32,205 nucleotides of DNA, taken from assembly GCA_036399835.1 (NCBI GenBank), contig DASWMI010000113.1, positions 1 through 32,205 on the forward strand, read 5' to 3'. The notes below the pieces were generated by a model. That model had not been told where the DNA came from and searched no databases. It saw only the letters and a program-made list of their open reading frames with translations. Both the position numbers and the translations under genes were made by a program. This document shows positions 29,196-32,205 of this stretch, in pieces. Within the stretch, counting starts at the first letter, position 1, and the number at the start of each line of letters is the position of its first letter. Source of the stretch: DASYML01 sp036399835 (lineage in GTDB: Bacteria; Acidobacteriota; Blastocatellia; Pyrinomonadales; Pyrinomonadaceae).

Positions 29196-30749
29196 TTATT
29201 TCGACGCGCGTTTTTTCTCCATCGCCTCTCGCAAATCTTCCATCGTCGTCATAGGGCCATGCACGGCGGCGATTCTCTTGACATCGAGGCCGAGGCGGCT
29301 GATTGCTTCGACGAAGTGGGTCGTGGTCTCGATGATTGTCGTCGGCATATATTTCCCGTTGGCGGGCAGGTTGACCAGGTCGCCTTGAAAGACGAGCCTC
29401 TCTTTCGGCAGATAGCCGATGAGCATCTCTTCAGCGTGCGGGCTTGGACCAATGTCTATAATCTCTACGGTCTGCTTGCCGTCCGTAAAGACGTGCTTTT
29501 TGTTCTGGACAAACTCAAAGATTGGCTGGCGCGGCGAGCGCGTCTGGTCGTCTGCGCTGATGGTGAAAGTGCCGGAGGCCATCTTCTCGAAATAGCGCTG
29601 GTTGGCGGAAGTTGTGACGACTGCCGCGCCCTCCGCGATGTAGCTGCGCAGCCCGCCCGAATGGTCGTCGTGATGATGCGAGACGACGACATACTTGATG
29701 GGTTTGCCCGGAATCAGTTCCTTGATTTTGGTAATCGTCGGCTTGGCCCCGCGCCCGCCCGCATAAGGCTCGAAGACGAGCACATAATCGTTGAACTCTA
29801 CGACCAGCGTGTTGGCCCCGCTCTCGAAGAGGTAAACGCCTTCGGCGAGCTTTGTTTCTTTGGTCGGGGGCGGCGTCGGCGCGGGGAGTTCTTCGAGACC
29901 TGTAGGCTTGGCAAAGGCGCTCTCAGGCGGGTGCGTGTTGAATTGCACATCCACGTACCTAACATCCTCTATCACCTCGCCAGCCCTCTTCGTCATCCGC
30001 GCGGTCGGCACTCTCAAACGCCCGACCGTGCGATAGCCCGGAAAAATCGTCTCCTGCACAGTATCTCCGACGAGGTTATCGCTGACCATCTGGTCATACT
30101 TGGTCAGGAGGTTAGTCCGCGCGTCCAAATAGAGCGTCCACTGTATGCCGTTGCCGGAGGCAAAGGTGATGACGTTGTGTTTGCGGCCATCGTACATCTC
30201 TTCGCCGAGCCAGCGCAGCGTAGAGGGCGCTGTCTCGTAGGCCGCCATCAGGAAGAGATGCGGGACGCGGCGTATGAGACCTATGTTGTTAAAGGTTGTC
30301 AGATTGAGCGGGGCGATTGTCTTGTCTCGCGGGTTGACGAAAAAGCCCTGGCCGCCCGTGATGACGCTCTTGCCGCCGAAGACGAAGCCGCCCGGCAGCG
30401 GGTCGCGCGTCTCGACTATGTACCTGCGATTGCGTACATCCAGAAAGAGCATCTCGTCGCGCGTCTCCGCGTCATAAGGCGGTTGGACGCGCACGCTCTG
30501 GTTGCGCGCGTAGGAATAACCCTGGACCTTGACGGTCACGTCCTCTGCGGCGCGAATCGCATCCAGCCCGCCGAGTGCGTCGATGGCCGCGTCGAGCGCC
30601 TGCCGCGCCTTTCGATAAGATTGTGCCGAGCCGACGGTCGCGGCTGTCCGCGCAGCGGCTCTTTGCGCGCGTCTCTGCGCAAGCGCCGGGATGATGAACA
30701 GGAAGAGGCAGAGAGATAAGATGAGCGTCAGTCTCGAAAGCTTGTACAC
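29196..30749 (-). CDS. secreted MBL-fold metallo-hydrolase with N-terminal domain
   Basis: A 517-residue exported protein. The start is GTG (30749), supported by AAGGAG at proper spacing. A signal peptide (MYKLSRLTLILSLCLFLFIIPALAQ) is followed by an approximately 300-residue domain of beta-rich sequence (DALGGLDAIRAAEDVTVKVQGY ... RTVGRLRVPTARM), like outer-membrane lipoprotein-sorting LolA-type or peptidase-associated folds. The C-terminal part is a metallo-beta-lactamase fold: VVVSHHHDDHSGG (HxHxDH zinc site), IGPSPHAEEMLIGYLP, RLVFQGDLVN and AAVHGPM. The middle TKLAEGVYLFES.ANTLVVEF is the typical start of the MBL domain. It is a periplasmic hydrolase of unknown substrate; a serine-free, Zn-dependent mechanism is expected. 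Confidence 0.9.
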   Translation of the reverse strand: MYKLSRLTLILSLCLFLFIIPALAQRRAQRAAARTAATVGSAQSYRKARQALDAAIDALGGLDAIRAAEDVTVKVQGYSYARNQSVRVQPPYDAETRDEMLFLDVRNRRYIVETRDPLPGGFVFGGKSVITGGQGFFVNPRDKTIAPLNLTTFNNIGLIRRVPHLFLMAAYETAPSTLRWLGEEMYDGRKHNVITFASGNGIQWTLYLDARTNLLTKYDQMVSDNLVGDTVQETIFPGYRTVGRLRVPTARMTKRAGEVIEDVRYVDVQFNTHPPESAFAKPTGLEELPAPTPPPTKETKLAEGVYLFESGANTLVVEFNDYVLVFEPYAGGRGAKPTITKIKELIPGKPIKYVVVSHHHDDHSGGLRSYIAEGAAVVTTSANQRYFEKMASGTFTISADDQTRSPRQPIFEFVQNKKHVFTDGKQTVEIIDIGPSPHAEEMLIGYLPKERLVFQGDLVNLPANGKYMPTTIIETTTHFVEAISRLGLDVKRIAAVHGPMTTMEDLREAMEKKRASK

Positions 30750-30793
30750 GGTGGATTCTCCTTCGCGTTGGATTGGAATAATTTTCGAGCTGT

Positions 30794-30840
30794 CGTAACG
30801 GGTTGAAGTTCTGATTTTCTGCTAGCTACAAGCCGTTACG
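30794..30840. repeat. inverted repeat upstream of the MBL-fold gene
   Basis: CGTAACGGGTTGAAG (30794-30808) and the complement of CGTAACGGCTTGTAG (30826-30840) match at 13 of 15 positions, 17 bases apart. It stands in the divergent 257-base gap, about 45-90 bases upstream of the MBL-fold start codon, suitable for an operator or a leader hairpin. Confidence 0.5.
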
Positions 30841-30886
30841 CACGAGCGCGCAGGATTGTTCTCTCAAAGTTCGGAAATATTTTTTC

Positions 30887-30913
30887 TTGCTATCGGCAAA
30901 CGACCTGTATAAA
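30887..30913 (+). promoter_or_regulatory. possible promoter of the kinase-like gene
   Basis: TTGCTA (30887-30892) and TATAAA (30908-30913) lie 15 bases apart, shorter than optimal. The AT-rich AATATTTTTTCTTG stands just upstream, as an UP-like element. Transcription would start near 30920, about 87 bases before the ATG at 31007. Confidence 0.4.
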
Positions 30914-31006
30914 CTGCATTTAAGGCGGCCCGAAGCGAGATGGCCGCCGCTGCTATTCCTTCCACTCTTCCCTAGAACACGTCCGTAGAAGCCCGGAAAC
31001 TAAAAG

Positions 31007-32176
31007 ATGACTGAAACAGATACCGTGTTTGCGCCCACAGTTGACGCGCGGCGCGAGATCGAGCGGCTCAAGAGCAGTTTTACCGAGACGCTTGTACGCG
31101 ATGTGCGCGTCCCTTTGACGAGCGTGCTCGGGCTGCTTGAGCTGTTTGAAAGCAAACTGCAAGCGCGCGAGCCTTTTGACCTGGAAGACAGGCAGCTCCT
31201 CAGCTCCGCAATAGAGCACGGCGAGCGCATACGCCGTCTGCTCGACGACCACCTGGAGATTGCGCAGCAGCACGACCGCCCGCTCTCTTTGAACCGGCAG
31301 GATACTCCGGCTGAGCAACTCATCGCGGAGGCCGCCGAAGCCCTGCGCGGCGAGGCTGCGCTGCGCGGCGTCGCTCTCAACATCAACACCAACCCGCGCT
31401 CTTGCCTGCTCTATGTTGACGCGCGACAGATGCGCCGCGCGCTGACGCATATCCTGTCGGCTGCGCTGGCCGCGACGCCGGATGGCGGGACTCTCAAGAT
31501 CGAAACGCAGTCCATCACGGGGACGCGCATGGGAGACGACGGGCGGCGCTTTACTGTCATCAGCATCACGGATTCAGGCAGCGGCATCCCGGCTGAGCAG
31601 GTCCCCTTTATCTTCGATGCTTTCTGGCAGGCCACCAACGCCAGCCTCGCCGCTAAGGGGCGCGGACTCGGTCTAGCCATCGCCAAACGCATCGTCGCGG
31701 CTCACAGCGGCAACGTCTCTGTCCGCAGCAAGCTCGGTCTGGGCACGGTCTATTCCATTACCCTGCTCTCTGCGCCGCCCGCAGAAACATTCCAGGCGCA
31801 GCGCCTGCTGATTGTCGAAGATGTGCCGGACCTGCTGCTGCTCCTGCGCAAGCTGGTCGAGCGGATGGGCTTTGAGGTCGAGACGGCCTCGGGCGCGCAC
31901 GAGGCGCTTGAAATTATCCGAGAGAAACGGATTGACCTGCTGCTCACGGATTGGTCCATGCCGGGCATGAACGGCGGCGAGCTGATCTCTGCGCTCAAGC
32001 GCGATGAAAGGCTGCGTGCTATCCCTACGGTCGTCCTCACGGGCCACGACACGGACACGGAACGCAGGGAAGCGAAGGCTGCGGGGTGCGACCGTTTCCT
32101 CGTCAAGCCGATTAAGAGAGACGAGCTTCAGAGCGTCATCCTCGAACTATTGCCCCTCGCCGTCTCAAACCATTAG
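31007..32176 (+). CDS. histidine-kinase-like protein with receiver domain, H-box degenerate
   Basis: A 389-residue soluble protein: an H-box-like helix pair (about 10-90), an HATPase-type domain (about 115-255) and a C-terminal receiver domain (265-385). The dimerisation helix reads FTETLVRDVRVPLTSVLGLLE where kinases read SHELRTPL: Arg31 (CGC) takes the place of the phospho-acceptor histidine. The N box is also altered (His148 and Ala152 for the two Asn), while the G1 box DSGSGIP (Asp189), the F box and G2 box KGRGLGLAIAKRIV are kept. The receiver is intact: Glu271/Asp272, phospho-Asp315, Thr345, Lys367. There is no sensor domain or membrane segment. It probably works as a phosphorylation-controlled, non-kinase signalling protein. 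No strong Shine-Dalgarno precedes the ATG. Confidence 0.88.
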   Translation: MTETDTVFAPTVDARREIERLKSSFTETLVRDVRVPLTSVLGLLELFESKLQAREPFDLEDRQLLSSAIEHGERIRRLLDDHLEIAQQHDRPLSLNRQDTPAEQLIAEAAEALRGEAALRGVALNINTNPRSCLLYVDARQMRRALTHILSAALAATPDGGTLKIETQSITGTRMGDDGRRFTVISITDSGSGIPAEQVPFIFDAFWQATNASLAAKGRGLGLAIAKRIVAAHSGNVSVRSKLGLGTVYSITLLSAPPAETFQAQRLLIVEDVPDLLLLLRKLVERMGFEVETASGAHEALEIIREKRIDLLLTDWSMPGMNGGELISALKRDERLRAIPTVVLTGHDTDTERREAKAAGCDRFLVKPIKRDELQSVILELLPLAVSNH

Positions 32177-32194
32177 AGCGCAGGAACAAAAAAA

Positions 32195-32205
32195 AGAGTC
32201 CCGCC
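32195..32205. repeat. start of a second copy of hairpin H (cut by window end)
   Basis: AGAGTCCCGCC, the last 11 bases of the window, equals the start of the left arm of hairpin H (AGAGTCCCGCC at 14539-14549). It follows an A-rich stretch 18 bases after the kinase-like gene. With only 11 bases visible it is a suggestion, not a proof. Confidence 0.4.

Noticed and set aside
29160..30719. A 519-codon open frame antisense to the whole MBL-fold gene
   Set aside because: The protein has no signal, motif or fold pattern, is full of Arg/His/Asp runs typical of antisense frames in GC-rich genes, and the opposite strand encodes a complete recognised protein.
1..32205. tRNA genes, rRNA, CRISPR arrays, insertion sequences, prophage genes
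   Set aside because: I looked for cloverleaf arms with GGTTCRA-type words, regularly spaced identical repeats and transposase or integrase motifs and saw none that hold up.

Overview
The window reads as a stretch of chromosome from a GC-rich (about 60%), Gram-negative-type bacterium. Gene content (uppS-cdsA-dxr with a Coa1-like membrane gene, a Bacillus-type succinate dehydrogenase, secreted penicillin acylase and metallo-beta-lactamase-fold proteins, paired DedA proteins, a Uma2 nuclease) fits an Acidobacteriota genome of the Blastocatellia type. That placement is an inference from gene families and style; there is no rRNA marker here. I see no tRNA, rRNA, CRISPR array, insertion sequence or phage gene.

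Layout: (1) 1-5432, minus strand: pyrE, truA, uppS, cdsA, a Coa1-like membrane protein, dxr and the start of a small membrane protein, covering pyrimidine and isoprenoid/phospholipid/cell-wall precursor metabolism. (2) 5490-8664: a DEDDh exonuclease (plus) facing two tandem DedA/VTT membrane proteins and an outer-membrane barrel-like protein (minus). (3) 9033-14518, plus: a Crp/Fnr regulator, a 90-residue orphan, a secreted penicillin acylase, ThpR, and a WrbA-type flavoprotein. (4) 14627-18126, minus: LysR regulator, amidase, SPFH/stomatin protein. (5) 18366-23191, plus: a Coq4-like protein, then sdhC-sdhA-uma2-sdhB, closed by a strong terminator. (6) 23323-29110, plus: a compact six-gene glycan or lipid-linked sugar module (methyltransferase, HpcH/HpaI aldolase, SDR epimerase, family 2 glycosyltransferase, methyltransferase, GT-C membrane glycosyltransferase). 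(7) 29196-30749, minus: secreted MBL-fold protein. (8) 31007-32176, plus: a histidine-kinase-like protein fused to a receiver domain, lacking the phospho-acceptor histidine.

The most unusual material is not in one gene. Many intergenic gaps, including gaps inside same-strand gene runs, hold long imperfect inverted repeats whose arms are made of short degenerate tandem words (GTGACAG-type, GAGTCTGA-type, CACAGAGRC-type, GTCAAAGGC-type). Four of them share an AAGCTTTT centre. One lies exactly at the predicted transcription start of the lysR gene, and two run into neighbouring coding regions, supplying the C-terminal codons of pyrE and of a dedA gene. Separately, the odd palindrome TGGWCCA occurs 37 times by my hand count, roughly nine times what base composition predicts, spread through all regions and reading frames. 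Together with the kinase lacking its histidine, the epimerase lacking its tyrosine, and the uma2 gene inside the sdh operon, these are the points most worth checking.
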